From Thermoplasmata archaeon (GTDB lineage Archaea > Thermoplasmatota > Thermoplasmata > Lutacidiplasmatales > UBA184), in assembly GCA_021827405.1 (NCBI GenBank), contig JAKAVY010000017.1:1-34922 (forward strand): DNA of 34,922 nucleotides. The letters run 5' to 3'. The notes below the pieces were generated by a model, which had not been told where the DNA came from, did not search any database, and was given only the letters and a program-made list of their open reading frames with translations. The stretch's first letter is position 1, and every line of letters starts with the position of its first letter. A program made the translations under genes and the position numbers. Below are positions 1-8,424 of the stretch, one piece after another.

Positions 1-2487
1 GGACCCTTGGTCCTTCCGGTACGACCCGGGGGTCACGGTACGCTCGAAGCCACAGCGCACGCACAGGAGGACGAGGCTCTCCTCGGAAAGCCGGTCCCGA
101 ACGGCCCGCAGCAAGGTCGGAGGCGGAACATCCCCTAGCTCCTGCCAGCTCAGGCGCCCCAGGACCTCATGCCCGAGCGCCGTCGGTCCTCCGGGGACCT
201 CGACCAACTTCACCCCGCCCGACCGCAGTCGCCGGAACACCTCCATCGTCCCCTCCGGATCGAACCGGTCGTGCAAGGTCTTCTCCAGCACCTCCTCCCC
301 CAGCGGGGTCTCCCGGGCATGCTCCAGCAGGGGCTCCAGCGTCCTGAGGTCCCTTCCCTTTGACTCCAGGGAGATCACCCCCAGTTTGCGGGCCACGGTC
401 GTGAAGGTCCACCGGTACTCCAGGGAAGCCGGGACCAGCCGGCGCAGGAGCTCCGGGACCGCTTCCGGGTCCAGGAGCAGGAGTTCCGCCACTTCCCGGG
501 GGGTAGGATGCGAAGGAACCCCGAGGATGAGCCAGGTCGGCTCGGACAGGAGCACTTCGCTCCGGATCCCGAACCGGCTGGTGGCCAACCCCGACCACAA
601 GAGCCCCAGGGTGTGGTTCACCCGCGTCCCGAAGCAGACCCCGAGGACCGCTTGCCCGCCGTACAGTTCCAGGGTCACGGTCCGGTCATCCGGTATGGCG
701 GGGGCCTCCTGGAGCCGCTGGCTGCGCCGGGTGAGCCGCTCCCGGGCCGCCGGCGACAGGGGGTAGGGCCTGAGGTCCCCTTCGCGGCGGTACCGCCCGA
801 TCTCCTGCGCGACCGGGAAGGGGACGGGGATGTCCTCGCCCACCCACCGGGGTTCCGACCCGATCTCCTTGACCGATTCCACCAAAAGCTCCTCCTCCCG
901 GAACTCCACCACGCGCCAGGTGGAGCCGTGGAGGAGGAAGGTGAAATCCGGGCGGGAGAGGATCTGGGTGACGACGAACCGTTCGTCGAGGGTGCCCAGG
1001 ACCCGGCGGGTGCCCAGGTCCCGTAAGGGATAGGTCTTCTCCTCGGGGATGAGGGAGAGCGCCTGGTAGAAACGGGTCAGGGTCCCTCGACCGGGCCGGA
1101 TGCGCCCCCCCTCCCGCCGAAGACTGCCCAGCTCCTGGAGGAAACCCACCAGACCGTCCACCTCCAGGTCCGTCAGGCCCCGGACCGGCACGGCGAGACG
1201 CAGCCGGGCCAGGAGGGGCTCCAAGGGGATCTCCCCCTCTGCCCTCAAGGAAGCCACGATCTGCTGGGCCAGCGCTAAGCGGTTCCGCCTCCGCACCCGG
1301 ATCTCCTCCACCTCGCGGGCCAGAGCCCGCCGGGAAAGGACCATGGCCTCCTCCAGGTCCTCGTCGTCCAGCCCGATCACGGTGCCAGAAGAGACCTCCC
1401 CCATCCGGTGCCCGGCCCTGCCCACCCGTTGGAGAAGACGGGAGGCCTGATGGGGGGAACCGAACTGGACCACGTGGTCGACACTACCCACATCGATCCC
1501 GAGCTCCAGGGAGCTGGTGGCGATCAAGACCCGGAGCCGACCGCCGCGGAACGCCTCCTCGGTCTCCTCGCGGACCTGGCGGGAGAGCGACCCGTGATGG
1601 ACCGCCAGCGGGAGATCCGGAGCGAGGAGCCGGAGCCGGGCTCCCAGGGACTCGGCTGTGGGCCGGGTGTTCACAAAGAGAAGGGTGGAACGATGCGCCC
1701 GTACCTCCTCCAGGAGGGCCGAAAGGGCCCGGAGCAGGAGGTCGTCCGCCTTCAGGTCCTGCCGGAGCCCCGGGGAGAGCGGAAGGACCTCGTCGGCCGG
1801 GGGACGGACCTCGATGGCGAAGGCCTTCGCGGAGGGCGCGGAGATGACCACCCTCCCGGCCCCGTGGGGGGAGAGGAACTCGGCGATCTCCTCGGGGTTT
1901 CCCACGGTGGCGGAAAGCCCGATCCGACGGACCGGGTGCCCGGCCCAGGCCTCCAGGCGTTCGAGGGAGAGCGCGAGCTGCGCCCCCCGGTCCGAACTGG
2001 CGAGCTCGTGGATCTCATCCACCACCACGGTTTGGACCCCCTTGAGCCCCTGGCGGAGGTGCTTGCCGACCAGAAGGAGCTGGAGCGTCTCCGGGGTGGT
2101 GAGGAGGAGGTCCGGCGGGGCCCGGGACTGCCGCAACCGTTCCTTGGGGAGCGTGTCGCCGTGCCGGACCGCCGCCGTCAGGCCGAGGTCCCTGGCCCAC
2201 CGGAGAAGACGGGCCTCCAGGTCCCGGTTGAGCGCCCGGAGGGGGGTCACGTAGAGAAGGCTCACCGGCGGATGCGGGTCGGCCAACAGACGGGAGAGGA
2301 CGGGCAGGAGCGCTGCCTCGGTCTTCCCGGTCCCGGTAGGGGCGACGAGGAGGGCGTCCTGACCGGCCTGAAGGGCCGGCCAGGCGAGGGCCTGGATCTC
2401 CGTGGGCTGAGCAAAGCCCCGGACGGCCAACAGTCCCCGGATCCGAGGATGGAGGGCCCCCTCAGGGGGCGGGCCCGACGCGGCCAT
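1..2487 (-). CDS. lhr: Lhr-type DEAD/DEAH helicase, partial (C-terminus beyond window)
   Basis: ATP-dependent superfamily 2 helicase of the archaeal Lhr group, acting on DNA or DNA/RNA hybrids in repair. One frame stays open from the ATG at 2487 to base 1, giving 829 visible residues with no stop, so the gene is cut by the left edge. The N-terminal RecA domain has a Q-motif-like PTEIQALAWPAL, Walker A APTGTGKTEAA and the box VVVDEIHELAS, then SAT (GLSATVG). The second RecA domain has TLLFVNTRPTAE, SSLELGID and QRVGRAGHR. A long winged-helix and Lhr-specific region follows, and near the edge VLLCVRCGFERTV looks like the start of the C-terminal zinc-ribbon. Only a short tail should be missing. 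A weak TATA-like ggtaat lies about 28 nt upstream of the start. It is divergent from larE. The family is clear; the physiological substrate is not. Confidence 0.92.
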   Translation of the reverse strand, partial: MAASGPPPEGALHPRIRGLLAVRGFAQPTEIQALAWPALQAGQDALLVAPTGTGKTEAALLPVLSRLLADPHPPVSLLYVTPLRALNRDLEARLLRWARDLGLTAAVRHGDTLPKERLRQSRAPPDLLLTTPETLQLLLVGKHLRQGLKGVQTVVVDEIHELASSDRGAQLALSLERLEAWAGHPVRRIGLSATVGNPEEIAEFLSPHGAGRVVISAPSAKAFAIEVRPPADEVLPLSPGLRQDLKADDLLLRALSALLEEVRAHRSTLLFVNTRPTAESLGARLRLLAPDLPLAVHHGSLSRQVREETEEAFRGGRLRVLIATSSLELGIDVGSVDHVVQFGSPHQASRLLQRVGRAGHRMGEVSSGTVIGLDDEDLEEAMVLSRRALAREVEEIRVRRRNRLALAQQIVASLRAEGEIPLEPLLARLRLAVPVRGLTDLEVDGLVGFLQELGSLRREGGRIRPGRGTLTRFYQALSLIPEEKTYPLRDLGTRRVLGTLDERFVVTQILSRPDFTFLLHGSTWRVVEFREEELLVESVKEIGSEPRWVGEDIPVPFPVAQEIGRYRREGDLRPYPLSPAARERLTRRSQRLQEAPAIPDDRTVTLELYGGQAVLGVCFGTRVNHTLGLLWSGLATSRFGIRSEVLLSEPTWLILGVPSHPTPREVAELLLLDPEAVPELLRRLVPASLEYRWTFTTVARKLGVISLESKGRDLRTLEPLLEHARETPLGEEVLEKTLHDRFDPEGTMEVFRRLRSGGVKLVEVPGGPTALGHEVLGRLSWQELGDVPPPTLLRAVRDRLSEESLVLLCVRCGFERTVTPGSYRKDQGS

Positions 2488-2599
2488 AGGGCCGAGGCAC
2501 CCGGGATAGGGGCGATTACCTTTGCGGCGAGGGGGCCCTGCCAGACGCCCCGGTGGGCGAGCCTTCAAACCATCCCGGCCTCTGGGGAGGGGTCCACCT

Positions 2600-3433
2600 A
2601 TGGCCGCTCCCCTGGCAACCCCCCGGCTTGAGCAGCGCCTCGCCACCGTCCTGGAGGGGCTGACCCCGTGTGTCGTCGCCTTCTCCGGAGGGGTGGATTC
2701 CGGGGTGGTCGGCGCCCTCGCTCATGCACGAGACCCTTCCGGCGTGCTCCTGGTCACCTTCACCGGGCCCGCGGTGGCGCGGGAAGAGGTGGATCGAGCG
2801 GTGCGTACGGCCCGATTCATCGGGGCCCCGCATCGTCGGGTCCCGTTGGACCCAGTGAACGATCGCCGTTACGCTTCGAACCCCCTTGACCGCTGTTACT
2901 TCTGCCGTTCCCTGGAGGGGGATGCCCTCGCCTCCCTGGCCCGGTCGGAAGGGTTCCCCTGGGTATTGGACGGCATCCATAGGGACGATCTGGGAGACGA
3001 CCGCCCCGGGGTCCGGGCCATGGACGAGCGCGGGATCCGTCACCCCCTTCTGGAGGCGGGCCTCGGGAAGGCCGATGTCCGGGCGCTCGCCCGGGAGATC
3101 GGTCTTCCGAACTGGGACACCCCCTCCAACAGCTGCCTCGCCTCCCGCATCCGGACCGGAGAGCCCATCACCCGCGAGATGCTCACCCGGGTGGAAGCGG
3201 CGGAGGCGATCCTCCATCGGGAAGGGTTCAGACAGGTGCGGGTCCGGACGAGCCAGGGAATGGCCACCCTCGAGTTGGACCGCCAGGAGCTTCCCCGGCT
3301 CGCGATCGGAGGGCTCCTGCCTCGAATCGCCGAGGAGGTCCGGCGGCTGGGCTTCACAGAGGTCACGGTCGATCCCGAGGGGTACCGGCCCGCCGGGCTG
3401 AGGCGACGGGGTCCCCGGGCGGAGCCGCCATGA
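2600..3433 (+). CDS. larE: LarE-like ATP-dependent sulfur transferase
   Basis: PP-loop ATP pyrophosphatase of the LarE family. LarE adenylates the pyridinium dinucleotide intermediate and donates sulfur during synthesis of the nickel-pincer nucleotide of lactate racemase and related enzymes. The product is 277 aa, the usual family size. The PP-loop SGGVDS is at residues 29-34, CYFC at 99-102, DGIHRDD at 124-130, and NSCLASR at 177-183. Cys179 matches the position of the sacrificial sulfur-donor cysteine (Cys176 of Lactobacillus plantarum LarE); I see a single Cys in that segment, which favours the sacrificial type over the [4Fe-4S] type. The ATG at 2600 is chosen because a ggggagggg purine tract precedes it; the longer frame from 2522 has an Arg/Pro/Gly-rich unconserved head. 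Its stop overlaps the uvrB start. No larB or larC is visible in the window. Confidence 0.88.
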   Translation: MAAPLATPRLEQRLATVLEGLTPCVVAFSGGVDSGVVGALAHARDPSGVLLVTFTGPAVAREEVDRAVRTARFIGAPHRRVPLDPVNDRRYASNPLDRCYFCRSLEGDALASLARSEGFPWVLDGIHRDDLGDDRPGVRAMDERGIRHPLLEAGLGKADVRALAREIGLPNWDTPSNSCLASRIRTGEPITREMLTRVEAAEAILHREGFRQVRVRTSQGMATLELDRQELPRLAIGGLLPRIAEEVRRLGFTEVTVDPEGYRPAGLRRRGPRAEPP

Positions 3434-5505
3434 GCGGGACGGGAGCCGTCTCTGTCGACCCCGCGCGCGCCCCGGGTCGGCGGGGGGGGTCGCTCCCCCC
3501 CTCAGGGGGCCAGTTCCATCTCCGGTCCCCTTTGACCCCCCGGGGTGACCAGCCCGAAGCCATTGGGAAGCTCGTGGAGAGCCTGCGCGCGGGCGAACGG
3601 TTCCAGACCCTGCTGGGCGTGACGGGCTCCGGGAAGACCTTCACCATGGCCCACGTGGTCCAGGCCCTCCAGCGCCCCACCCTGGTGATCTCCCCCAACA
3701 AGACCCTGGCGGCCCAACTGGTCAGCGAGTTCCGGGACTTCTTCCCGGACAACGCCGTGGAGTACTTCGTGAGCTACTACGACTACTTCCAGCCGGAGGC
3801 CTACGTACCGGCCGTCGACCTCTACATCGAGAAGGACGCCTCCGTCAACGAGGAGATCGACCGACTGCGGCACCGGGCCACCCAGGCCCTCCTCACCCGG
3901 CGCGACGTCCTGATCGTCGCCTCGGTGAGCTGCATCTACGGCTTGGGCTCCCCCGAGGACTACCGGGAGCATGTGCTGGTCCTGCGGAAGGGGGAGAACT
4001 GGCCCCGGCGGGAGTTGGTCCGTCAAATGGTCCGGCTCCGGTACGAGCGGAACGACCTGGAGCTCAAGCGGGGGCGCTTCGCCGTGCGAGGTTCCACCGT
4101 GGACCTCCAGGGGGCGAACGAGGAGGCCCATCGGCTCTTCTTCGAGGGCGACGTCCTTTCCGAGATCCGGCCCCTGGCCCCGGGGAGCCGGGAGGAGGGG
4201 CCGGCCATGGACGCCTTGGCCATCTTCCCCGCCAGCCATTTCCTCACCGACGAGGGCCGCCGGGAGCAGGCGCTCCAGGAGATCGAGAGGGACCTGGGGC
4301 CCCGGGTGGCGGAGCTGAAGGAACAAGGGAAGGCCCTCGAGGCCCAGCGGCTGAAGAGCCGGACCGAGTACGACCTCGAGATGATCCGGGAGACCGGCTA
4401 CTGCACGGGCATCGAGAACTATTCGCGCTACCTGACCGGCCGGGCCCCGGGGGCCCCTCCGTACACCCTGCTCGACTTTTTCCCGGAGGACCTTTTGGTC
4501 TTCCTCGACGAGTCCCATGTGACGGTCCCCCAGCTCAAGGGGATGTACGAGGGGGACCGGAGCCGCAAGGACAACCTGGTGGAGTTCGGCTGGCGGCTCC
4601 CCTCCTGCCGGGACAACCGACCGCTCCGTTGGCCGGAGTTCCTGGAGCGGATCCCGCAGATGGTCTTCGTCTCCGCCACCCCAGGGGCCCTGGAGCTCAA
4701 GCTCAGCGGCGCGCACGTGGCCGAGCAGATCATCCGGCCCACAGGGCTGGTCGACCCTCCGGTGGAGGTGCGCCCCTTGAAGGGCCACATCGCGGACCTG
4801 GTCCGGGAGCTCCGGGCCCGGGTGGAGAAGGAGCAGCGGGCGCTCGTGACCACGCTGACGAAGGCCACGGCGGAGGAGCTGGCGAACTACCTGAGCGGGC
4901 TCGGGCTGAAGGTCCGCTATCTTCACGCCGACGTGGAGACGCTTAAGCGGACAGAGATCCTGCGGGACCTGCGGCTCGGCCGCTTCGACATCCTGGTGGG
5001 GATCAACCTCCTCCGGGAGGGGCTCGACCTGCCGGAAGTCAGCCTGGTGGCGATCCTCGACGCCGACAAGGAGGGGTACCTCCGGTCGGAGACCTCGCTC
5101 ATCCAGACGGCGGGGCGGGCCTCCCGGAACCTGGACGGACGGGTGATCCTCTACGCCGACCGGATGACCGGGTCCATGGCCCGGGCGCTCCAGGAGACCG
5201 GCCGGCGCCGGGCGCGACAGCTCGCCTACAACGCCGAGCATGGGATCGTCCCTGAGACCATCATCAAGGAGGTCCGGGACCTGCTCACCGGGGAGGAGTC
5301 GGTCGCCTCCGGGGAGCTTTCCACCCAGGGACTGGGCCCCCACTGGAAGGACCGGCTCCCCCTGCTGATCGCGAACCTGGAGGAGGAGATGCGTATCGCG
5401 GCCGAGCGGCTGGAGTTCGAGCGGGCTGCGGAGATCCGGGACCGGATCCGGGCCCTCCAGCAGGACTCCGGGAAGCGGCGGTCCCGGGAGAGCGCGGCCC
5501 CCTGA
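3430..5505 (+). CDS. uvrB: Excinuclease ABC subunit UvrB
   Basis: DNA damage-recognition helicase of nucleotide excision repair; it receives damaged DNA from UvrA and recruits UvrC. The protein has 691 aa, slightly longer than typical because of a roughly 30-residue Gly/Pro-rich N-terminus. The family features are present in order: Walker A GVTGSGKT, the beta-hairpin YYDYFQPEAYVP, the CIYGLG segment, the DEAD-like box VFLDESHVTVPQ, SATPG, the C-terminal RecA domain with GINLLREGLDLPEVSL and QTAGRASRN, and a C-terminal UVR motif (ANLEEEMRIAAERLEFERAAEIRDRI is split around the conserved FERAAEIRD) that binds UvrC. The ATG overlaps the larE stop (ATGA), implying translational coupling. UvrABC is bacterial in origin and patchy in archaea, so ancient transfer is likely. 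uvrA and uvrC are not in the window. Confidence 0.97.
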   Translation: MSGTGAVSVDPARAPGRRGGSLPPSGGQFHLRSPLTPRGDQPEAIGKLVESLRAGERFQTLLGVTGSGKTFTMAHVVQALQRPTLVISPNKTLAAQLVSEFRDFFPDNAVEYFVSYYDYFQPEAYVPAVDLYIEKDASVNEEIDRLRHRATQALLTRRDVLIVASVSCIYGLGSPEDYREHVLVLRKGENWPRRELVRQMVRLRYERNDLELKRGRFAVRGSTVDLQGANEEAHRLFFEGDVLSEIRPLAPGSREEGPAMDALAIFPASHFLTDEGRREQALQEIERDLGPRVAELKEQGKALEAQRLKSRTEYDLEMIRETGYCTGIENYSRYLTGRAPGAPPYTLLDFFPEDLLVFLDESHVTVPQLKGMYEGDRSRKDNLVEFGWRLPSCRDNRPLRWPEFLERIPQMVFVSATPGALELKLSGAHVAEQIIRPTGLVDPPVEVRPLKGHIADLVRELRARVEKEQRALVTTLTKATAEELANYLSGLGLKVRYLHADVETLKRTEILRDLRLGRFDILVGINLLREGLDLPEVSLVAILDADKEGYLRSETSLIQTAGRASRNLDGRVILYADRMTGSMARALQETGRRRARQLAYNAEHGIVPETIIKEVRDLLTGEESVASGELSTQGLGPHWKDRLPLLIANLEEEMRIAAERLEFERAAEIRDRIRALQQDSGKRRSRESAAP

Positions 5506-5517
5506 GGCGACCCGGGG

Positions 5518-5730
5518 TCACCGGGGCATGTGATAGACCGTTCCGCTGCGCTCCAGTTGGGCCCGGAGCTTACGGACCTCGTTCTCCAGCCGGGCCACCT
5601 CGGCCTCGAGCGCCTCCACCAGCACCTCCGCGTGCACGTGGTCGGGGCAGTGGCCCCCGTTCCCCCCCTGGCAGGCCCGGTAGGCCTGCCGGGCCCCCGG
5701 CAAGGAGCTCGTTCGTTCCGGGACTGCCAT
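5518..5730 (-). CDS. Small Cys/His-containing coiled-coil protein
   Basis: A 70-residue protein I do not recognise. Codons are strongly G/C-ending and consistent with a real gene, although the frame is short. The N-terminal half has Cys20, His27, Cys28, His31 and His33 (the cluster CQGGNGGHCPDHVH), a possible metal site. Residues about 34-61 form heptads (VLVEALEAEVARLENEV and on) typical of a short coiled coil, so the protein may dimerise. It is convergent with uvrB, whose stop is 12 nt away, and tandem with the downstream-oriented aldo/keto reductase gene at 5800-6615 (69 nt gap), so co-transcription with that gene is possible. No good ribosome site is visible. It could be a chance frame, but the regular heptads argue against that. 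Confidence 0.55.
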   Translation of the reverse strand: MAVPERTSSLPGARQAYRACQGGNGGHCPDHVHAEVLVEALEAEVARLENEVRKLRAQLERSGTVYHMPR

Positions 5731-5799
5731 CCCCCAGCCGGCAGTTCCCGGGGCTCATGAAGCCACCGCCTCCCCGCCCGGGCGCCGGGGAGCGCGTCG

Positions 5800-6615
5800 T
5801 CAGGCCGACGGACGGAGGAACGCGCTGAGGGCCTCCCGGTCCTCCGCCTCGAACCAGGGAGGCGATCCCGCCTGGGCGTTCTCCGCGGTGCGCTCCGGCC
5901 GGGAAGTGGCGGGCAGCACCACGTGGACCCGGGGATCGCTCAGGACCCATTTGAGGAGGGCTTGGGCCAGGGAGGTGACGCCTTTGTCCCGGAACCTCCG
6001 TTCCAGGGAAGAGGGCAGGGGACGGGAGAGGAGTCGGCCGCTGCCCAAGGGGACCATCACCAGGACGCCGAGGCCGAGTTCCTCTGCCAGGGGAAGCAAC
6101 CGCTCCTCGGCCCGGCGGTCGAGCGCATTGTACGGGAATTGTACGGTATCCACCTCCCCCTTCTCCATCCACGACGCCAGGGCGTCGAAGGAGGAGGGGT
6201 CCCAATGGGTGAGCCCCACCCGGCCGACCGTCCCGGTCTCCTTCAGGCGCTTCAGCCGGGGAAGGACCTCTTCGATCCTCGACAGGTTGTGGACCTGATA
6301 GAGATCGATGGTGCCGGCGTAGTAGCTCAGCGCGTCGGCGATCTGGCGCTCACACTCCCCCGGAGCCTTCGCCCAGACCTTGGTGGCGACAAAGGCCTCT
6401 TTCCGACGAGCGCCTAGCCCGGCCCCCAGGACCCGTTCGGCCTCCCCGTACATGGGGGAACTGTCAAAGACCCGAATGCCGGCATCCAGGGCCGCCTGTA
6501 CCACCCGGTGACGTTCCTCCTCCAGGGCGGGACCCCTCACGTCGAGGACCTTCCACGTCCCCATCCCGACCACGGGGAGCTCAGGGCCGTTCCGGCCAAG
6601 CCTTCTCCGTTCCAT
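5800..6615 (-). CDS. Aldo/keto reductase family oxidoreductase
   Basis: NAD(P)H-dependent reductase with a TIM-barrel fold, 271 aa. The catalytic tetrad is visible: Asp51 and Tyr56 in FDSSPMYGEAERVLG, Lys79 in VATKVW, and His109 in LYQVHNLS. The later segments RVGLTHWDP, VQFPYNALDRRAEE and the barrel-end LALLKWVLSDPRVHVVLPATSRPE match the family. The final part, which binds the cofactor's phosphate, is short (PERTAENA), as in small AKR members. The substrate cannot be read from sequence. It starts at the ATG at 6615; a weak A/T patch (aactagtctca) lies about 30 nt upstream. The gene faces away from the gene-free structured stretch at 6616-7085. The family call is secure. Confidence 0.92.
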   Translation of the reverse strand: MERRRLGRNGPELPVVGMGTWKVLDVRGPALEEERHRVVQAALDAGIRVFDSSPMYGEAERVLGAGLGARRKEAFVATKVWAKAPGECERQIADALSYYAGTIDLYQVHNLSRIEEVLPRLKRLKETGTVGRVGLTHWDPSSFDALASWMEKGEVDTVQFPYNALDRRAEERLLPLAEELGLGVLVMVPLGSGRLLSRPLPSSLERRFRDKGVTSLAQALLKWVLSDPRVHVVLPATSRPERTAENAQAGSPPWFEAEDREALSAFLRPSA

Positions 6616-6981
6616 GACGGAAGGAAGGCCCGCCAGGTCTTGAGACTAGTTCCCGAGCGGAGGCCACCCCGTTTCGCTCCCAGGCCGATGTCCGCTCTCT
6701 TCGAGCTCCTCCCGGGCCCGATGTACGGACCCTCTCGACCCCCGCCCTCGCTCCTTCCTCCCCGGGCTATGGGCCCGGGTGCCATCGGGTGGGGGTCTTT
6801 CTTCGGTCCCCCCTCCGGGTCTAGGGCGAGTTGCTCCCCCTTGGACCGGGTCCCACGGGGCCTCGCGGACGTCCGGGAGGCCTGGACGCTCGCGGAATGC
6901 ATCCGGTCCATCTCTCCCGAGGGAGTTCCTACGGGGATTGCTCGGGCGACCGATCTCGACGCAGGGGGATGTTTACCGTTC

Positions 6982-7019
6982 GACCGAGGTCCCGTTCGCG
7001 CCCTCTCGGGACCCCGGTC
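6982..7019 (+). other. Strong stem-loop
   Basis: GACCG-a-GGTCCCG pairs with CGGGACC-c-CGGTC, giving 12 paired bases with one mismatch around a 12-base loop. It lies 22 bases before a second hairpin that is followed by TTTT. The function is unknown; it supports the idea of a structured transcript in this stretch. Confidence 0.5.
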
Positions 7020-7040
7020 TCGAGCGGGGCACGCCTCGCC

Positions 7041-7066
7041 GCCCGAGCCCCGGAGGGCGGGCTTTT
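7041..7066 (+). terminator. Hairpin with T-tract, possible terminator
   Basis: GCCCG, a two-base bulge, CCC, loop cgga, GGG, CGGGC, then TTTT. The shape is that of an intrinsic terminator read on the + strand. The gctttt part could instead serve as the TATA-like element of the gene starting at 7086 or 7092, as it lies about 25-28 nt before those GTG codons. The two readings may both hold. Confidence 0.4.
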
Positions 7067-7091
7067 GAGGCGACAGTGCCTCCCTGTGCCC

Positions 7092-7448
7092 GTGACGGTC
7101 CGGTTGGAGGAACTCCCCCGCGTGGTGGTCTTGGAACCGGGCAAGGGAGTGCGGATGGAGATCAAGCTCGAGTCCCCCGCTTGTGAGCTGGAGTTCCGAC
7201 TGGCGGGGGAAGCCCCCGGACGGAGCTTCGTCCTCATGGTGGGGCACAAGAACGGGGAGTTCGTGCAACGGGTCCGGGTCGCCGGCCACACCAAGATCTA
7301 CTTCGACCCGGAGCAACCGGGCGAGTACGTGCTTGTCCTGACGAACCCCATGACGGAGCCCGCCGTGGTACACTGCGAGGCGAGAGGGGTCCCCCGGGCC
7401 CCGGTGCATCGGGTCCGGGACAGCGATTACGACCCCGCCTTCCGCTGA
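7092..7448 (+). CDS. Uncharacterised beta-rich protein
   Basis: A protein of 118 aa that I do not recognise. It has alternating hydrophobic strands (VTVRLEELPRVVVLEPG, RMEIKLES, ELEFRLAG, SFVLMVGHKNG, VRVAGHTKIYFDPEQPGEYVLVLTN) that suggest a small all-beta sandwich. The C-terminus is charged and aromatic (RVRDSDYDPAFR). There is no signal peptide or membrane segment. The start is uncertain between GTG 7086 and GTG 7092; I took 7092 because the ctttt patch at 7062-7067 is then 25-28 nt upstream, the spacing seen at other leaderless genes here. The open frame runs upstream to 6831 but that part is unlike a protein. The beta-sandwich with FDPEQPGEYVLVLTN recalls GOLD-like or cupredoxin-like modules, but there are no copper ligands and this is only a guess. 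Confidence 0.72.
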   Translation: MTVRLEELPRVVVLEPGKGVRMEIKLESPACELEFRLAGEAPGRSFVLMVGHKNGEFVQRVRVAGHTKIYFDPEQPGEYVLVLTNPMTEPAVVHCEARGVPRAPVHRVRDSDYDPAFR

Positions 7449-7596
7449 CGGGCCCGCCGCTCTGGGCTACCCCGGTCCGGGAGCGGCCCCCGAGCGGCTT
7501 CCCTCCCCCCGGGGGTACCCCGGGATGAGGCCAAGGCGCTCCGGTGGGGCGCGAACTCTTATCCGCCCGTGACGGGCTAGCCTCGGCGGTGAGACG

Positions 7597-8064
7597 ATGG
7601 TAAACCCTCGGGCGAAGATCGACACGACGCTGGGCGTGATCGAGGCCGAACTCTTCCTGGACAAGGCCCCGATCACGGCGGGGAACTTCAAGACCCTCGC
7701 CGAGAAGGGGTTCTATGACGGGCTCATCTTTCACCGGGTGATCGACGGGTTCATGATCCAGACCGGGTGCCCGAAGGGGACCGGGACGGGAGGTCCAGGC
7801 TACACGATCCGGGACGAGTTCGGCCCGGGACTCAAGCACGAGACGGAGGGGATCCTCTCCATGGCCAACGCCGGCCCGAATACCGGTGGCAGCCAGTTCT
7901 TCATCACCCTCGCTCCCACCCCCTGGCTGGATGGGAAGCATGCCATCTTCGGCCGGGTGGTCAAAGGGATGGAAGTGGTCCGGAGCATCGGGAAGACCCC
8001 CACCGACGGACAGGACCGGCCCCGGACCCCTATCCGGATGGTCCGTCTTACGGTCTCGGGCTGA
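7597..8064 (+). CDS. ppiA: Cyclophilin-type peptidyl-prolyl cis-trans isomerase
   Basis: Catalyses cis-trans isomerisation of Xaa-Pro bonds during protein folding. The 155-aa protein is a single cyclophilin domain with no signal sequence, so it acts in the cytoplasm. Diagnostic segments are present in order: [34 protein letters not shown] with the catalytic Arg, [33 protein letters not shown] with the Gln/Phe of the active site, and [23 protein letters not shown] with the Trp and His of the pocket. The ATG at 7597 is preceded by ggtgag and by an A/T patch (aactcttatcc) about 38 nt upstream, so a leader of roughly ten bases is likely. It is convergent with the gene at 8073-8375. Confidence 0.96.
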   Translation: MVNPRAKIDTTLGVIEAELFLDKAPITAGNFKTLAEKGFYDGLIFHRVIDGFMIQTGCPKGTGTGGPGYTIRDEFGPGLKHETEGILSMANAGPNTGGSQFFITLAPTPWLDGKHAIFGRVVKGMEVVRSIGKTPTDGQDRPRTPIRMVRLTVSG

Positions 8065-8072
8065 ACGGGCGG

Positions 8073-8375
8073 TCAATACCCTTCGACCAGGCGACGGACG
8101 GCGTCCAGGTCTGAATCGATCCTTTGGGCCAGCGCTGCCTCCTCGCCGAACTGGAGGTCTGGGCGCCGCTCTTTGAGCCAGCGCAAGATCTCCTCGCCCC
8201 GGAGCTGCCCCAGCCACCGGAGCAGCAAACCCCGGGAGCTACGGACCAGCAGCGGATGCTCCTCCAAGAGCCCCCGGACCCGCTCCGTGACGGAGATCTC
8301 CCCCCGGGACCAGGCGTCGAGCTGTTCCTGGCGGAGTTCCCGGGCCCACCCCTCGAAGATGTTCCGGGCCGCCAT
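8073..8375 (-). CDS. Small helical hypothetical protein
   Basis: A 100-residue protein I do not recognise. It is predicted to be almost entirely helical and is rich in Arg, Glu and Leu: an N-terminal segment (NIFEGWARELRQEQLDAW), then a Leu/Arg-rich middle (RGLLLRWLGQLRGEEILRWLKERRPDL), and a charged C-terminal helix ending DLDAVRRLVEGY. It has no cysteines, signal peptide or membrane segment. The composition suggests a nucleic-acid- or protein-binding adaptor, but nothing specific can be claimed. It is divergent from the peroxiredoxin gene and ends 8 nt from the cyclophilin stop. The ATG at 8375 is the only plausible start; an A/T patch (ggattaa) is close to it, so its promoter is not clear. 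Confidence 0.68.
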   Translation of the reverse strand: MAARNIFEGWARELRQEQLDAWSRGEISVTERVRGLLEEHPLLVRSSRGLLLRWLGQLRGEEILRWLKERRPDLQFGEEAALAQRIDSDLDAVRRLVEGY

Positions 8376-8424
8376 GGCCCTTAATCCCCCCGGGAGAGGA
8401 AAAGGGCTTTCGGGCCCGGACGGA

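Larger units (their letters stand above)
6616..7085. other. Gene-free stretch with several hairpins (possible structured RNA)
   Basis: About 470 bases without a convincing gene in a window that is otherwise tightly packed. Frames cross it but their translations are Arg/Pro/Gly-rich and unlike any family. It holds an inverted repeat at 6761-6779 (cccgggc with gcccggg), a long stem-loop at 6982-7019, and a hairpin followed by TTTT at 7041-7066 on the + strand. I looked for the GGAA-loop helix 8 signature of SRP RNA, the GAGGAAAGTCC block of RNase P RNA and 5S rRNA conserved blocks on both strands and did not find them. The pattern would fit a + strand non-coding RNA ending at the TTTT hairpin, but composition alone could also give hairpins in such GC-rich DNA. 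Confidence 0.4.

Noticed and set aside
3502-5343. 613-residue open frame antisense to uvrB
   Set aside because: It is the complementary shadow of uvrB; its translation is Leu/Gly/Pro/Val-rich with no domain, as expected for GC-rich DNA with G/C-ending codons on the other strand.
6781-6960. SRP RNA or RNase P RNA candidate
   Set aside because: A gagcaac-like stretch on the minus strand lacks the GGAA-loop of SRP helix 8, and no GAGGAAAGTCC block of RNase P RNA was found on either strand.
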